From Trueperella pyogenes (lineage in GTDB: Bacteria > Actinomycetota > Actinomycetes > Actinomycetales > Actinomycetaceae): a stretch of 64,000 nucleotides of DNA. The notes beneath the pieces are model-generated. The model did no database searches and was not told the DNA's origin. It saw only the letters and a list, made by a program, of their open reading frames with translations. This document shows positions 16,297 through 24,583 of this stretch, piece by piece. The stretch covers positions 124,001-188,000 of the forward strand of contig NZ_UHHW01000002.1 in assembly GCF_900460345.1 (NCBI RefSeq). The letters run 5' to 3'. A program made the translations under genes and the position numbers. Within the stretch, counting starts at the first letter, position 1. Every line of letters begins with the position of its first letter.

Positions 16297-17490
16297 ATGG
16301 CTGATGGTTTCCTGTTCGGGGTGGGCTTCTTCCTCGGCATTTTGGTGGCCGTGGTGGCGATTGCGGCGTATGAGATCTCGCAACGCCTCCTCGGCCAGAC
16401 TGACGTGGCGCCGCCCCCGGCGGATGACACGGACGTGCTCACGCTTTTGGCGGCCTTGCCGCAGTCGCATATCGTTGTCGATGCGGACGACGCCGCCTTG
16501 CGCGCCTCGTCAATCACCTACGCCTATGGGCTGGTTCGGCAGGGTGTGCTGCGCGAAGAGCTGGCTGATTTGGCGGCGCGGGCACGTTCTGCTGGGGCTG
16601 TGTCGGACCTGGATTTGCGGCTGCCACGGCGGGAGGAGGGCGCTGCCGAGCTGCGCCTGTGGGTGCGCGCCACCCCTATCGCGGGGGATAAGGTGCTGAT
16701 TTTGTTTGAGGACAACACGGAAAAGCGGCGGCTGGAAGAGACGAGGCGCGATTTCGTGGCGAACGTTTCTCACGAGTTGAAGACGCCGGTGGGCGCCATT
16801 GGGCTGCTGGCAGAGACGTTGACGCAGGTGGCCGACGAGCCGGACAACGTTCGCCGATTCTCGGCCCGGCTGAACGCGGAGGCGGAACGGTTGTCGCAGT
16901 TAGTGCAGGAGATCATTCAGCTTTCCCGGCTGCAGGATGCAAACGTGCTCGCTGATTCGGAGTTCGTCGACGTGGACGACGTCGTGCGTGAGGCACTCGA
17001 CCGCGTCCGGGTGGAGGCGGACTCGCGCGGGGTGCGGCTGGTGTGGGGCGGCACTGCGGGCTTGCGGCTGTATGGCGATCGGGCCTTGTTAACGACGGCG
17101 GTGCGCAACCTCCTCGACAACGCGGTGCGGTACTCGCGTCATTATGGGCAGGTGTCGGTGGCGGTGAGCGCGGAGGCAGGTGAGGTCCACATCAGCGTGA
17201 TTGACCAGGGTGAAGGTATTGCACAAGAGGCGCATGAACGCATTTTTGAGCGGTTTTATCGGGGCGATCGAGCGCGCTCGCGGGAGACCGGCGGAACTGG
17301 GCTGGGATTGTCGATTGTCAAGCATGTGGCAACTGACCATGGGGGCCGTGTGCAGGTGTGGAGTCGGCCTGGCCAGGGCTCGACATTCACGATGATCTTG
17401 CCTGAGGCCTATGTGCCCTCACACGGGTCAGAGGGCTTGGGGGCAGCGGGCGTGGAGGAATTTCCGGACATGGTGAAGGAGGCACGATGA
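16297..17490 (+). CDS. senX3: Phosphate-sensing histidine kinase SenX3
   Basis: A 397-residue membrane sensor kinase if ATG 16297 is the start; an in-frame GTG at 16267 would add ten residues. One N-terminal membrane helix (LFGVGFFLGILVAVVAIAAY) is followed by a PAS-like domain (about 45-140), the HisKA box FVANVSHELKTPVGA with the phosphorylated His at about 159, and a HATPase domain with NLLDNAVRYS, DQGEGI, FERFYRGDRARS and GGTGLGLSIVKH. It senses phosphate status through PhoU/Pst and phosphorylates RegX3, whose start overlaps its stop by four bases. Confidence 0.92.
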   Translation: MADGFLFGVGFFLGILVAVVAIAAYEISQRLLGQTDVAPPPADDTDVLTLLAALPQSHIVVDADDAALRASSITYAYGLVRQGVLREELADLAARARSAGAVSDLDLRLPRREEGAAELRLWVRATPIAGDKVLILFEDNTEKRRLEETRRDFVANVSHELKTPVGAIGLLAETLTQVADEPDNVRRFSARLNAEAERLSQLVQEIIQLSRLQDANVLADSEFVDVDDVVREALDRVRVEADSRGVRLVWGGTAGLRLYGDRALLTTAVRNLLDNAVRYSRHYGQVSVAVSAEAGEVHISVIDQGEGIAQEAHERIFERFYRGDRARSRETGGTGLGLSIVKHVATDHGGRVQVWSRPGQGSTFTMILPEAYVPSHGSEGLGAAGVEEFPDMVKEAR

Positions 17491-18182
17491 CTCGGATTCT
17501 CGTTGTAGAAGATGAGCCGACTTATCGAGACATGCTCGAATTCAATCTGCTGCGGGATGGGTTCGAGGTGAGCACGGCGTCGAATGGGCGGGCGGCTGTG
17601 GAGAAGTTCAGACGCGAGGATATTGACCTGGTGCTGCTCGACCTCATGCTGCCCGAGTTGTCTGGCACCGAGGTGTGCCGGCGGATTCGCCTGGAATCGC
17701 AGGTTCCTATCGTCATGCTGACCGCGAAAGACACAGAGATTGACAAGGTAGTGGGGCTGGAAATTGGCGCAGATGACTACGTCACTAAGCCGTTCTCTTA
17801 CCGGGAACTCCTGGCACGCATTCGTGCCATTTTGCGCCGGGTGGTCGCGGGGTCGGTTGTGAACGACGTCGCCGAGGTGCTGAAGGTGGGGCGCATCGAG
17901 ATGGATCTGGATGCACACGTGGTTCGCGTGGGTGGGGAGGCGGTGCAGATGCCACTTCGCGAGTTTGAGCTGCTCGAGCTCTTCATGCACAACCCGGATC
18001 GGGTGCTCACCCGCGGCCAGATTCTCGACCGCATCTGGGGGATGGCCTACATCGGGGATTCAAAGACGCTCGACGTCCATGTTAAGCGCATTCGGTCGAA
18101 GATCGAGGTCGATCCGGGAAAGCCGCAGGCTCTGCTCACAGTGCGTGGGTTGGGGTACAAATTGGTCTCTGGCGCTGAGTAG
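17487..18182 (+). CDS. regX3: Response regulator RegX3
   Basis: A 231-residue OmpR/PhoB-type regulator. The receiver domain (1-120) has the acidic pair in VVEDEPTYRDM, the phosphoacceptor Asp52 in LVLLDLMLPELSG, the Thr of MLTAKD and the Lys of YVTKPFSYREL. The C-terminal winged helix shows REFELLELFMHNPDRVLTRGQILDRIWG and the recognition part DSKTLDVHVKRIRSKIE. ATGA overlap with senX3 gives coupled translation. It should activate the phosphate-starvation regulon and probably binds the heptamers upstream of senX3. Confidence 0.95.
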   Translation: MTRILVVEDEPTYRDMLEFNLLRDGFEVSTASNGRAAVEKFRREDIDLVLLDLMLPELSGTEVCRRIRLESQVPIVMLTAKDTEIDKVVGLEIGADDYVTKPFSYRELLARIRAILRRVVAGSVVNDVAEVLKVGRIEMDLDAHVVRVGGEAVQMPLREFELLELFMHNPDRVLTRGQILDRIWGMAYIGDSKTLDVHVKRIRSKIEVDPGKPQALLTVRGLGYKLVSGAE

Positions 18183-18279
18183 GATTCTGCCAAAGTTCGA
18201 GCCAAGATCCGCGCCTGCCACCCCGCCGCGTTTTCTCCTGGGCGTAAAATTAGTGGCAGAAGTGGCCAGGTCGCAATGG

Positions 18280-18285
18280 TAGAAT
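18280..18285 (+). promoter_or_regulatory. -10 box of carD promoter
   Basis: TAGAAT, followed by GAGGAAAGAG at 18301-18310 and the GTG start at 18321. No clear -35, as is common when CarD/RbpA assist RNA polymerase. Confidence 0.4.
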
Positions 18286-18320
18286 TGTGTGAAGTCGATT
18301 GAGGAAAGAGTGATCCACCA

Positions 18321-18860
18321 GTGAGCTTCAAAGTTGGCGAAACCGTTGTTTATCCACATCACGGCGCGGCATATATCGAGGAAATCTCCGAGAGGACGAT
18401 GCGTGGTGAGACCCGCACTTATCTCACGTTGCGCATCCTGCAGGGTGATTTGGTGATTCAGGTTCCGCAGGAAGCTCTGGAGCAGGTGGGTGTGCGTGAC
18501 GTATCCAATGAAGAGCAGCTCGAGCGGGTCTTTGACGTGCTTCGTGAGACGGACGTGGAGGAGCCAGCCAACTGGTCGCGTCGCTATAAGGCGAATGGTG
18601 AGAAGCTGACTTCCGGCGATGTGAACAAGGTGGCGGAGGTCGTGCGCGACCTGTCGCGGCGCAATATTGACCGAGGCCTGTCTGCGGGGGAGAAGCGTAT
18701 GCTTGCGCAGGCTCGCGCAATTTTGGGCTCCGAAGTGGCGCTTGCGCGCGATATCTCGGACGATGAGGCCGACGTCTTGCTTGACGAAGTGATGGGTATC
18801 GAGGCTATCGAGTCTGCGGCCACTGCGGCGACCCCCGAATCAGCTGAATCGGCTGACTGA
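18321..18860 (+). CDS. carD: CarD-family RNA polymerase-binding regulator
   Basis: A 179-residue essential transcription factor of actinobacteria that binds the RNA polymerase beta subunit and stabilises the open complex, notably at rRNA promoters. The N-terminal Tudor-like domain reads [20 protein letters not shown], and the C-terminal helical DNA-contact domain contains [28 protein letters not shown] and [21 protein letters not shown]. The C-terminal tail is about 15 residues longer than in mycobacterial CarD and rich in Ala, Thr and Ser. Its stop overlaps the ispD start by one base (TGATG), as in many relatives. Confidence 0.95.
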   Translation: MSFKVGETVVYPHHGAAYIEEISERTMRGETRTYLTLRILQGDLVIQVPQEALEQVGVRDVSNEEQLERVFDVLRETDVEEPANWSRRYKANGEKLTSGDVNKVAEVVRDLSRRNIDRGLSAGEKRMLAQARAILGSEVALARDISDDEADVLLDEVMGIEAIESAATAATPESAESAD

Positions 18861-19582
18861 TGTCCATTGCCGCCGTCATTGCTGGCGCCGGCTCGGGCAC
18901 CCGCCTCGGTGCACACATGCCCAAGGCTCTCGTGCCGCTTGGGGGTGTGCCGCTTCTCGTTCACGCGATTCGCGGCATGAATGACGCGGGGATTGACGAC
19001 GTCGTCGTGACTATCCCCGCCGGTGCGGAAGCGCTCGTTGCGTTTGAGCAGGCGCTGGCGGTGAGTGGTGTGCGTGCGCAACTGGTTGTTGGCGCCAGTA
19101 CGCGGCAGGGCTCGGTCTCTCGCGGCCTGGCAGCCGTGAACAGTGATTTTGTGCTTATTCACGACGCCGCTCGCGCCCTGACCCCACCGGCGGTGATCGT
19201 TCGCGTTCGGGAGGCTTTGGAGGCTGGCTACGACGCCGTCGTGCCTGCTTTGCCTGTGACGGACACGATCAAGGCGGTGGGCATGAAGGAGGAGTGCGGG
19301 TTCGGCGTCGTGGAATTGGTAGACGAGACGTTGGAGCGCACTAACTTGCGGGCGATGCAGACCCCACAGGGTTTTCGTACGGAACTGGTGCGGTCGGCGC
19401 ATGCGGCCGGCCGGGCGCGGGGGCTGGACGAACTCAGTGCTGCGCCCGACGACGCGGCGCTGGTCGAGGCGATCGGCGAACGGGTGGTGCTTGTGCCGGG
19501 GTCGCCAGAGGCGATGAAAGTGACCACCGCCTGGGATCTTGCGGTGGCGGAGATGTTGTTGGAAAAGAGGGGCGAGCGATGA
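18860..19582 (+). CDS. ispD: 2-C-methyl-D-erythritol 4-phosphate cytidylyltransferase
   Basis: The third step of the non-mevalonate isoprenoid pathway: MEP + CTP to CDP-ME. It has 240 residues. The nucleotide-binding start [23 protein letters not shown] holds the Arg and Lys contacts. [14 protein letters not shown] and PVTDTIKAV, followed by QTPQGFR, are the standard IspD motifs. It lies between carD and ispF, overlapping both, so the pathway genes are translated together. Confidence 0.95.
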   Translation: MSIAAVIAGAGSGTRLGAHMPKALVPLGGVPLLVHAIRGMNDAGIDDVVVTIPAGAEALVAFEQALAVSGVRAQLVVGASTRQGSVSRGLAAVNSDFVLIHDAARALTPPAVIVRVREALEAGYDAVVPALPVTDTIKAVGMKEECGFGVVELVDETLERTNLRAMQTPQGFRTELVRSAHAAGRARGLDELSAAPDDAALVEAIGERVVLVPGSPEAMKVTTAWDLAVAEMLLEKRGER

Positions 19583-20046
19583 GGATCGCCACCGCTTTCG
19601 ACGCGCATAAATTCTCGCCAGACCCGCAGCGCCCGCTTTTTCTGGCGTGTCTGCGCTGGGATGGCGAACGCGGCCTGGAGGGACACTCGGACGCCGACGT
19701 CGCGGCGCACGCGGCCTGCGATGCCTTGTTGATGGCCGCGGGCGTGGGCGAATTGGGCTCCGTCTTTGGGACGGATCGACCGGAGTGGGCGGGTGCGTCG
19801 GGCGAGGCGTTGCTGGCCGAGTCGGTTCGCCTGGTGGCCGAGGCGGGGTGGAGCGTTGAGAACGTCTCCGTCCAGATCATCGGACAGCGCCCCCGATTTG
19901 CTCCGCGCAAGGAGGAGGCTGAAGCCGCCATGAGTGCGGTGGTCGGCGCGCCGGTTTCGGTTGCGGCGACGACGTCGGACCGCATGGGCTTTACAGGGCG
20001 CGGCGAAGGGCTGGCGGCGATTGCCACGGCGTTGCTGACGCGTTAG
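19579..20046 (+). CDS. ispF: 2-C-methyl-D-erythritol 2,4-cyclodiphosphate synthase
   Basis: Cyclises CDP-ME 2-phosphate to MEcPP in the same pathway as IspD. The 155 residues are normal. Metal ligands are visible: Asp8 and His10 in AFDAHKF and His42 in GHSDADV. The start differs from the usual GxGxDxH (here RIATAFDAH). The CMP-binding end is [23 protein letters not shown]. It overlaps ispD by four bases (ATGA). ispE is not in the window. Confidence 0.95.
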   Translation: MRIATAFDAHKFSPDPQRPLFLACLRWDGERGLEGHSDADVAAHAACDALLMAAGVGELGSVFGTDRPEWAGASGEALLAESVRLVAEAGWSVENVSVQIIGQRPRFAPRKEEAEAAMSAVVGAPVSVAATTSDRMGFTGRGEGLAAIATALLTR

Positions 20047-20136
20047 CGTGTGCGAGATCGGCGCCTAGTTGTTACTGAATCGCCATAGATCTGGCTCATT
20101 TTTCGATATTTTGTCAGAAAATCCACCCAATTTTGA

Positions 20137-20142
20137 TATGAT
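20137..20142 (+). promoter_or_regulatory. -10 box of defence module, leaderless type
   Basis: TATGAT ends six bases before ATG 20149, with TTGTCA about 20 bases upstream and no ribosome site before the ATG. The surrounding DNA is AT-rich compared with ispF. Confidence 0.5.
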
Positions 20143-20148
20143 CGCCTC

Positions 20149-21462
20149 ATGCTTATCAGTTTCGACGTCGAAAACTATCGCGCTTTCGCGGATCGTGCAA
20201 TCCTAGACCTGGCGCGGCCCGGCTTTTCCACGGTCCTGCCACGAGAGGGGCAAGCTTGGAGTGACGTACTCTCGCCCGTGGCGGGTGTCTTTGGGGCGAA
20301 TGCGTCGGGCAAGTCGACTCTCATCGATGCGATCGAGACACTTAGCCGGGCAGTACGAGATAAGAATTACGGGCGGCGCCTCTACCAGCCGTCATTGGCT
20401 GTCTCGGAGCTGAACTCATCCACTGAGTATGCGGTTCACTTCGTAGCCGCGAATGTTCGTTATTCCTACGTCGTGCGTGCACAAGCTTGGGGCATTGAGC
20501 TCGAAGAGCTGTATTCGTACGAAAAGCGCCAGCCGCGCAAGCTCTTTGCACGTTCACAGGCTGGGCCGGATGAATCTCTCGTGTTTTCGAAGGGGAGTTC
20601 TTTGCGTGGCCCGTCGGAGGAAGTTCGAAAGTTAACGACGCCCTGGGCGCTCTATCTGGCAGTCGCGCTCGATTACGGTCACCACGCTTTGGTGCCGATT
20701 GCGAAGGAGCTGGCGATAGGCGCAGGCATTCAACTCTCTGGTTTCGACACCCGTGTTCGCAAGCCACTGATTGAGCGAATGCTGTTCGAGATGATTGCGG
20801 ACTGCGGCGATAACGAGGGTTTGGTCGAAGGCCTTTTGCGGGTTGCTGATGTGGGAATCGACAAGGTGGTGGTGAAGGAAGAGCAGATTCCGCCGGGAAC
20901 GTTGGCACAGATACAACGCTTTTTGGCTGCTTTTGGCGAGGACGGAGCTCAGCCTCCGAGTATTCCGGATGTCGCGTCGAAAGTGGCTTTCGTCCACCGT
21001 GGCGTGGGAGGCAAGACGTTTGAATTGGCTCTGGATGCCGAGAGCGTTGGCACACAAGCATGGCTAGTCGCCTCGTGGCAAGCGCTTAAGACGCTCAAAC
21101 GTGGAGGGATTCTTCTCATCGATGAACTCGACGCGAGCCTACATCCGAGCCTTGTTCGGTACGTGGTGGAGCTGTTCCTCAACCCTGACTATAACCGGAA
21201 GCATGCGCAGATTATTTTCACGACGCACGATTCTGGGCTTCTTTCCAACGCTCCGCTACGTCTGCTTGATCCGACGAGTGTGTGGTTCACCGAGAAAGAC
21301 GATGAGGGACGCGCGGAGCTGTTCAGCCTTGCTGACTATCCTATCCATCCAAACAACAACACGGAGAAGCGCTACCTTGCGGGCGCCTACGGTGCCATCC
21401 CAAACATTGATGATCGTTTGCTGATGCGGTGGTTGAACGAATCGGGTGAAGGGCGTGGCTAA
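20149..21462 (+). CDS. AAA15/OLD-like ATPase of an AbiL/RloA-type defence pair
   Basis: A 437-residue SMC/OLD-like ATPase. The N-terminus ISFDVENYRAFADRAILDL is typical of AAA15 proteins. Walker A is GANASGKSTLIDAI near residue 45; Walker B is GGILLIDELDASLHPSLVRYVVELF near 325; the H-switch is FTTHDSGLLSN. It overlaps the downstream RloB-like gene, the layout of AbiL (AbiLi/AbiLii) and RloA-RloB pairs, known or predicted to abort phage infection. In related two-gene systems the ATPase senses the phage and releases the Toprim partner. The fold is clear; the defence role is inferred from the pair. Confidence 0.8.
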   Translation: MLISFDVENYRAFADRAILDLARPGFSTVLPREGQAWSDVLSPVAGVFGANASGKSTLIDAIETLSRAVRDKNYGRRLYQPSLAVSELNSSTEYAVHFVAANVRYSYVVRAQAWGIELEELYSYEKRQPRKLFARSQAGPDESLVFSKGSSLRGPSEEVRKLTTPWALYLAVALDYGHHALVPIAKELAIGAGIQLSGFDTRVRKPLIERMLFEMIADCGDNEGLVEGLLRVADVGIDKVVVKEEQIPPGTLAQIQRFLAAFGEDGAQPPSIPDVASKVAFVHRGVGGKTFELALDAESVGTQAWLVASWQALKTLKRGGILLIDELDASLHPSLVRYVVELFLNPDYNRKHAQIIFTTHDSGLLSNAPLRLLDPTSVWFTEKDDEGRAELFSLADYPIHPNNNTEKRYLAGAYGAIPNIDDRLLMRWLNESGEGRG

Positions 21463-22066
21463 GGGGAAGACGAAGCGCAGGGCACGTAAGGAACGGATCA
21501 CAGTTTTGTTGGCGACGAACGGCCAAGTCACCGAGCAGGAATATCTCAAATGGCTGAGTCAGGAGGTCCACAAGCGACGTCGCCAAGAGCTTTCCGTGAA
21601 GGTTACATTTATCGAGGGTGAGCCCGAGAGGATGTTGGAAAAGCTCACTGCCAGGGCAAATAAGGCGTCAGAGTACGACGAGCTGTGGTTGGTCTTTGAC
21701 GCGGACGGTAAAGATCGCAGGGGTCTTGTTCGGGAGTGTGAAGGTCGCAGCATGAAGAATCAGAAGGTTCATGCAATCGTCTCTGATCCCTGTTTCGAAG
21801 TATGGCTGCACGCTCATTATGAATCCGTTAAAGATGTGAGCGACCAGGTTGATGCGAAGCGGACTTATGCGCGGATTCATGGCGGACGGCCTGAGGATAA
21901 AAACCTGCCCAGAGATTTTCCGTATGACCACTGGGTCGAGGCCACTCAGCGTTGCGTGTTGCCCGGCCAGTGTGTGCCGCGGACCGAAAATGATTATCCA
22001 CCGCGTCCTGGCACGATGATGCCAGTTTTAATGCGTCGCCTGTTAGGAGCAAAGGAACGCCAATGA
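21446..22066 (+). CDS. RloB-like Toprim nuclease, AbiLii type
   Basis: A 206-residue RloB-family protein. A basic start (KGKTKRRARKER) is followed by ITVLLATNGQVTEQEYLKWL, which carries the conserved Glu of the Toprim-like fold, then DELWLVFDADGKDRRGL with the acidic DxD cluster and AIVSDPCFEVWLHAHYE, the usual RloB motif. It starts at a GTG inside the ATPase gene (21446; 21455 is an alternative), so the two products are made together. Its stop overlaps the next start by ATGA, which ties the epimerase gene to the same transcript. Confidence 0.8.
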   Translation: MKGVAKGKTKRRARKERITVLLATNGQVTEQEYLKWLSQEVHKRRRQELSVKVTFIEGEPERMLEKLTARANKASEYDELWLVFDADGKDRRGLVRECEGRSMKNQKVHAIVSDPCFEVWLHAHYESVKDVSDQVDAKRTYARIHGGRPEDKNLPRDFPYDHWVEATQRCVLPGQCVPRTENDYPPRPGTMMPVLMRRLLGAKERQ

Positions 22067-23106
22067 TAATTCGACTGACGAATGGTAGCCAACGCCTGAC
22101 GTTAAGCATGCGCGGCGCCATGATCTTCGACTGGGACCCCGGCATCGGTGCCTCCGTCCTTGACGGGTATCGGAGTCTGGCCGAGCAGGAGGAGAACGAC
22201 GGGTTCCGCAACGCGGTCCTCGCCCCGTGGTCGAATCGGACTGCGAGTGCGTGTTGGGACGACGACGGCGTGGCTCGCTCCACCCTCGGCGCCACAGATG
22301 CGGAGGGCTTGCATGGCCTGGTGTGGAATAGGGATTTTGAGTTGACCAGTGTGGGCGGCGCGGCAAACCAGTGCGAAGACTCATACGCTTCCGACTGCGA
22401 CATCGCTGCACCCAGCATTGAGCTCGTCACTAGCATCCCTGACTCCGAGGCTTTTCCTGGGCCGATCACGGTCTCGGTTCGCTATGAGATTGAACAGCCG
22501 GGCGCGCTCGGCGTCGTCATCACCGCACGCAACGACGCCGGGCGCGAGATTCCCCTTGGATTGGGCTGGCATCCTTATGTCCGCGTGGCGTCGGTAGATC
22601 AGGCGCGCTTGTGGCTGGCCGCGACGCACAAGATTGTGACGGATGAGCGCCTCCTGCCCCTGCCAGGCCAGGCAGTATTCGGCTTGCTCGACGACGACCG
22701 CCCAGGCGACCCGCGCGCCAGCCTCGTCAAGTACTCGGGTCGCGAGGAGACTCCGACCCCGGCGTGGGTGCCGACCGGGCAAGGAGTGAAGGAGATCAAT
22801 CTCCACGACGCACTAGACACCGGATTCACCGGGCTTTCCCAACAAGGGGGAAAGGCTTTGGCCTATCTCGACACCGGGCTCGGCTACGGCGTGGAGATGA
22901 CGATGAAAGGGGACGACGGCGTCGGGCGCCCGAATTTCCACGTCTTTACGGGCGCACCACTCAAACGTGACCCACTGAAGTCGATTGCCCTGGAGCCGTG
23001 CTTGACCATGGCCGACATGCTCAACCGCGGCGAAGAAAAAGCGCGAGTCATGTTGCAGGCGGGCGAGACTCGCACGCTCCGTTCCACTGTCCGGTTGATT
23101 CATTAA
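22063..23106 (+). CDS. Aldose 1-epimerase family protein
   Basis: A 347-residue galactose mutarotase-like beta-sandwich. NAVLAPWSNRTAS matches the NR substrate-binding motif, GLHGLVWNRDFEL carries the first His and LGLGWHPYVR the second (GxHPYF). The catalytic Glu is probably in KSIALEPCLTMADM. It should interconvert anomers of aldohexoses in the cytoplasm. The gene overlaps the RloB-like gene by four bases, an odd partnership; the defence pair may have been inserted upstream of a formerly independent gene. Confidence 0.85.
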   Translation: MIIRLTNGSQRLTLSMRGAMIFDWDPGIGASVLDGYRSLAEQEENDGFRNAVLAPWSNRTASACWDDDGVARSTLGATDAEGLHGLVWNRDFELTSVGGAANQCEDSYASDCDIAAPSIELVTSIPDSEAFPGPITVSVRYEIEQPGALGVVITARNDAGREIPLGLGWHPYVRVASVDQARLWLAATHKIVTDERLLPLPGQAVFGLLDDDRPGDPRASLVKYSGREETPTPAWVPTGQGVKEINLHDALDTGFTGLSQQGGKALAYLDTGLGYGVEMTMKGDDGVGRPNFHVFTGAPLKRDPLKSIALEPCLTMADMLNRGEEKARVMLQAGETRTLRSTVRLIH

Positions 23107-23188
23107 CGATTCTTTGAATTTATTGTTAGTGACTAATGGCAAGCGAGGGGGTAATACTGCATGCCTGGGCACGAGGTAGAAGTGGTGC

Positions 23189-23306
23189 CTGATACAGGAC
23201 ATCGTTGTCGGCGATCAGCTGGTTTGGATGGCAACGTCTGACTGGCGGATGTCGGGCGCCGATGGGGTGCATAAAACATGTGCCACATTCGTCCTGTATT
23301 TATCAG
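23189..23306. repeat. Widely spaced inverted repeat
   Basis: CTGATACAGGAC (23189-23200) faces GTCCTGTATTTATCAG (23291-23306), its complement with a four-base insertion. Ninety bases separate the arms. It may be two sites for one protein or the remains of a mobile element. Confidence 0.4.
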
Positions 23307-23522
23307 TAATAGACGGGGTGAGTATTGTGGGCACGGGGCAAGCCCTCGGCGTCGGCCTGGACTTGACCTGCTATCTAGACACCTCCTCGCCCTCGTGCTA
23401 AAGGCATTTCTCGTGGGATATGTGTGAAAATCGGCAGACCCGACGTCTTTAACTGCACAGGGGAGAATAGCGGTCTTCCTTGGTGCTGTAGAGGGAGTTT
23501 CAGCATTTTAAAATCTGCGCTG

Positions 23523-23537
23523 TAAACATATGTTCAT
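23523..23537 (+). promoter_or_regulatory. Operator-like site 1, PTS operon
   Basis: TAAACATATGTTCAT, containing the perfect palindrome AACATATGTT. It recurs with one mismatch 94 bases downstream. A site for the convergently encoded SorC regulator is the simplest reading. Confidence 0.5.
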
Positions 23538-23572
23538 AATGCTCCGGTGTCAGCTGTAGAAATATAGAGATT

Positions 23573-23601
23573 TTGCCGCTAGATATAGGGATTTTTAATA
23601 C
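23573..23601 (+). promoter_or_regulatory. Promoter of the PTS operon
   Basis: TTGCCG (23573-23578), 17 bases, TAATAC (23596-23601). Site 2 begins about 15 bases after the -10, so a bound regulator would block or bend the start region. Confidence 0.4.
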
Positions 23602-23616
23602 AATAACGTTTCTCGA

Positions 23617-23631
23617 TAAACATTTGTTCAT
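23617..23631 (+). promoter_or_regulatory. Operator-like site 2, PTS operon
   Basis: TAAACATTTGTTCAT differs from site 1 at one base. It lies just downstream of the predicted transcription start; with site 1 it brackets the promoter, compatible with DNA looping by a tetrameric SorC protein. Confidence 0.5.
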
Positions 23632-23727
23632 CAAAGACGTGGTGCCCCGCTGTCTACCGAAATAGAGTGTGTTCAACAGTCCGCTAGTTTGGCTGTGGTT
23701 ATGAACTAACTCAATGAGGAGAAAGTG

Positions 23728-24201
23728 ATGAACCGAGATTTAATCAAAGAAGATCTCATCCAGCTCGATTGGGAAGTCACCGATAGAGACGATTTTTTCC
23801 AAAAAATGGTGTGCAAGTTAGAAGATTTAGGCTACGTGCGGGCTTCCTTTAAGAAAGCGATCCTTGAACGCGAAGAAAAGTACCCGACAGCGTTGCCAAC
23901 TCAACCCGAAGCAATCGCAATTCCCCACTCCGATATTGAACATGTTATTAAGCCGTTCATTGCGGCGACGCGCCTCGCTTCCCCCGTGTATTGGCATGAA
24001 ATGGGTAATAACGATGCCATTCATCCCGTGCGCTATATCTTCATGCTTGGTTTCACTCAGGACGACGGCCACGTCAAGGTCTTGCAGTTGCTTTTGAAGA
24101 ATTTTATGAAGGCTGCGTATATGGAACATCTGAATTCAGCTATGTCTGAAGCTGCTTTTCTTGAAGCTGTGCGATCACTCGACGGATTTGAGGATGAATA
24201 G
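23728..24201 (+). CDS. PTS EIIA component, galactitol type
   Basis: A 157-residue cytoplasmic EIIA of the fructose/mannitol superfamily, closest in look to GatA. Phosphorylated His67 is in AIAIPHSDIEHV. GAGGAGAAAG precedes the ATG. It takes phosphate from HPr and passes it to the EIIB encoded next. It is the first gene of a seven-gene unit (EIIA, EIIB, EIIC, aldolase, phosphatase, DhaK, DhaL), with its promoter and operator sites upstream. The sugar cannot be told from this subunit. Confidence 0.88.
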   Translation: MNRDLIKEDLIQLDWEVTDRDDFFQKMVCKLEDLGYVRASFKKAILEREEKYPTALPTQPEAIAIPHSDIEHVIKPFIAATRLASPVYWHEMGNNDAIHPVRYIFMLGFTQDDGHVKVLQLLLKNFMKAAYMEHLNSAMSEAAFLEAVRSLDGFEDE

Positions 24202-24263
24202 TTTTCTCTCCTTCCGCCGTCTTTTCTATCCAATTATCAACACTCAATGACGAGGAGAAAATA

Positions 24264-24557
24264 ATGAGCACTAATGTCATCGTTGCTTGCGGAAGTGGCG
24301 TTGCAACTTCCCAAACCGTTGCGAGCAAAGTCAACCGACTTTTGAAAGAGGCCAAGATCGACGCTTCTGTGCAAGCGGTCGATTTGAAATCTGTGGATCG
24401 CTATCTTGCGGACGCGGCCGCATACATCACTATCGTTCGCGACGGCAAAACTCGCGACATTCCGACCATCAACGGCATTGCGTTTCTTACCGGTATGGGC
24501 CAAGACGAGGAATTCCAAAAACTCGTTGAAGCTATCAAAACCTTCGAGAGTAAGTAA
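24264..24557 (+). CDS. PTS EIIB component, galactitol type
   Basis: A 97-residue EIIB with the P-loop-like phosphocysteine motif VIVACGSGVATSQTVASKV at the start (Cys9), as in GatB and the related lactose/cellobiose-like IIB fold. The C-terminal half (IPTINGIAFLTGMGQDE) fits galactitol IIB proteins. It transfers phosphate from EIIA to the sugar held by EIIC. GAGGAGAAA precedes the ATG. The 62-base gap to the EIIA gene shows no terminator. Confidence 0.9.
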   Translation: MSTNVIVACGSGVATSQTVASKVNRLLKEAKIDASVQAVDLKSVDRYLADAAAYITIVRDGKTRDIPTINGIAFLTGMGQDEEFQKLVEAIKTFESK

Positions 24558-24583
24558 GTCCAGGACCAGGAGAGGGTTGAAAA

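Larger units (their letters stand above)
23107..23727. other. Long regulatory gap before the PTS operon
   Basis: About 620 bases without a convincing gene. The left half holds a distant inverted repeat (23189-23200 with 23291-23306). The right half is AT-rich and holds a promoter and two near-identical operator-like sites, listed separately. Confidence 0.6.
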
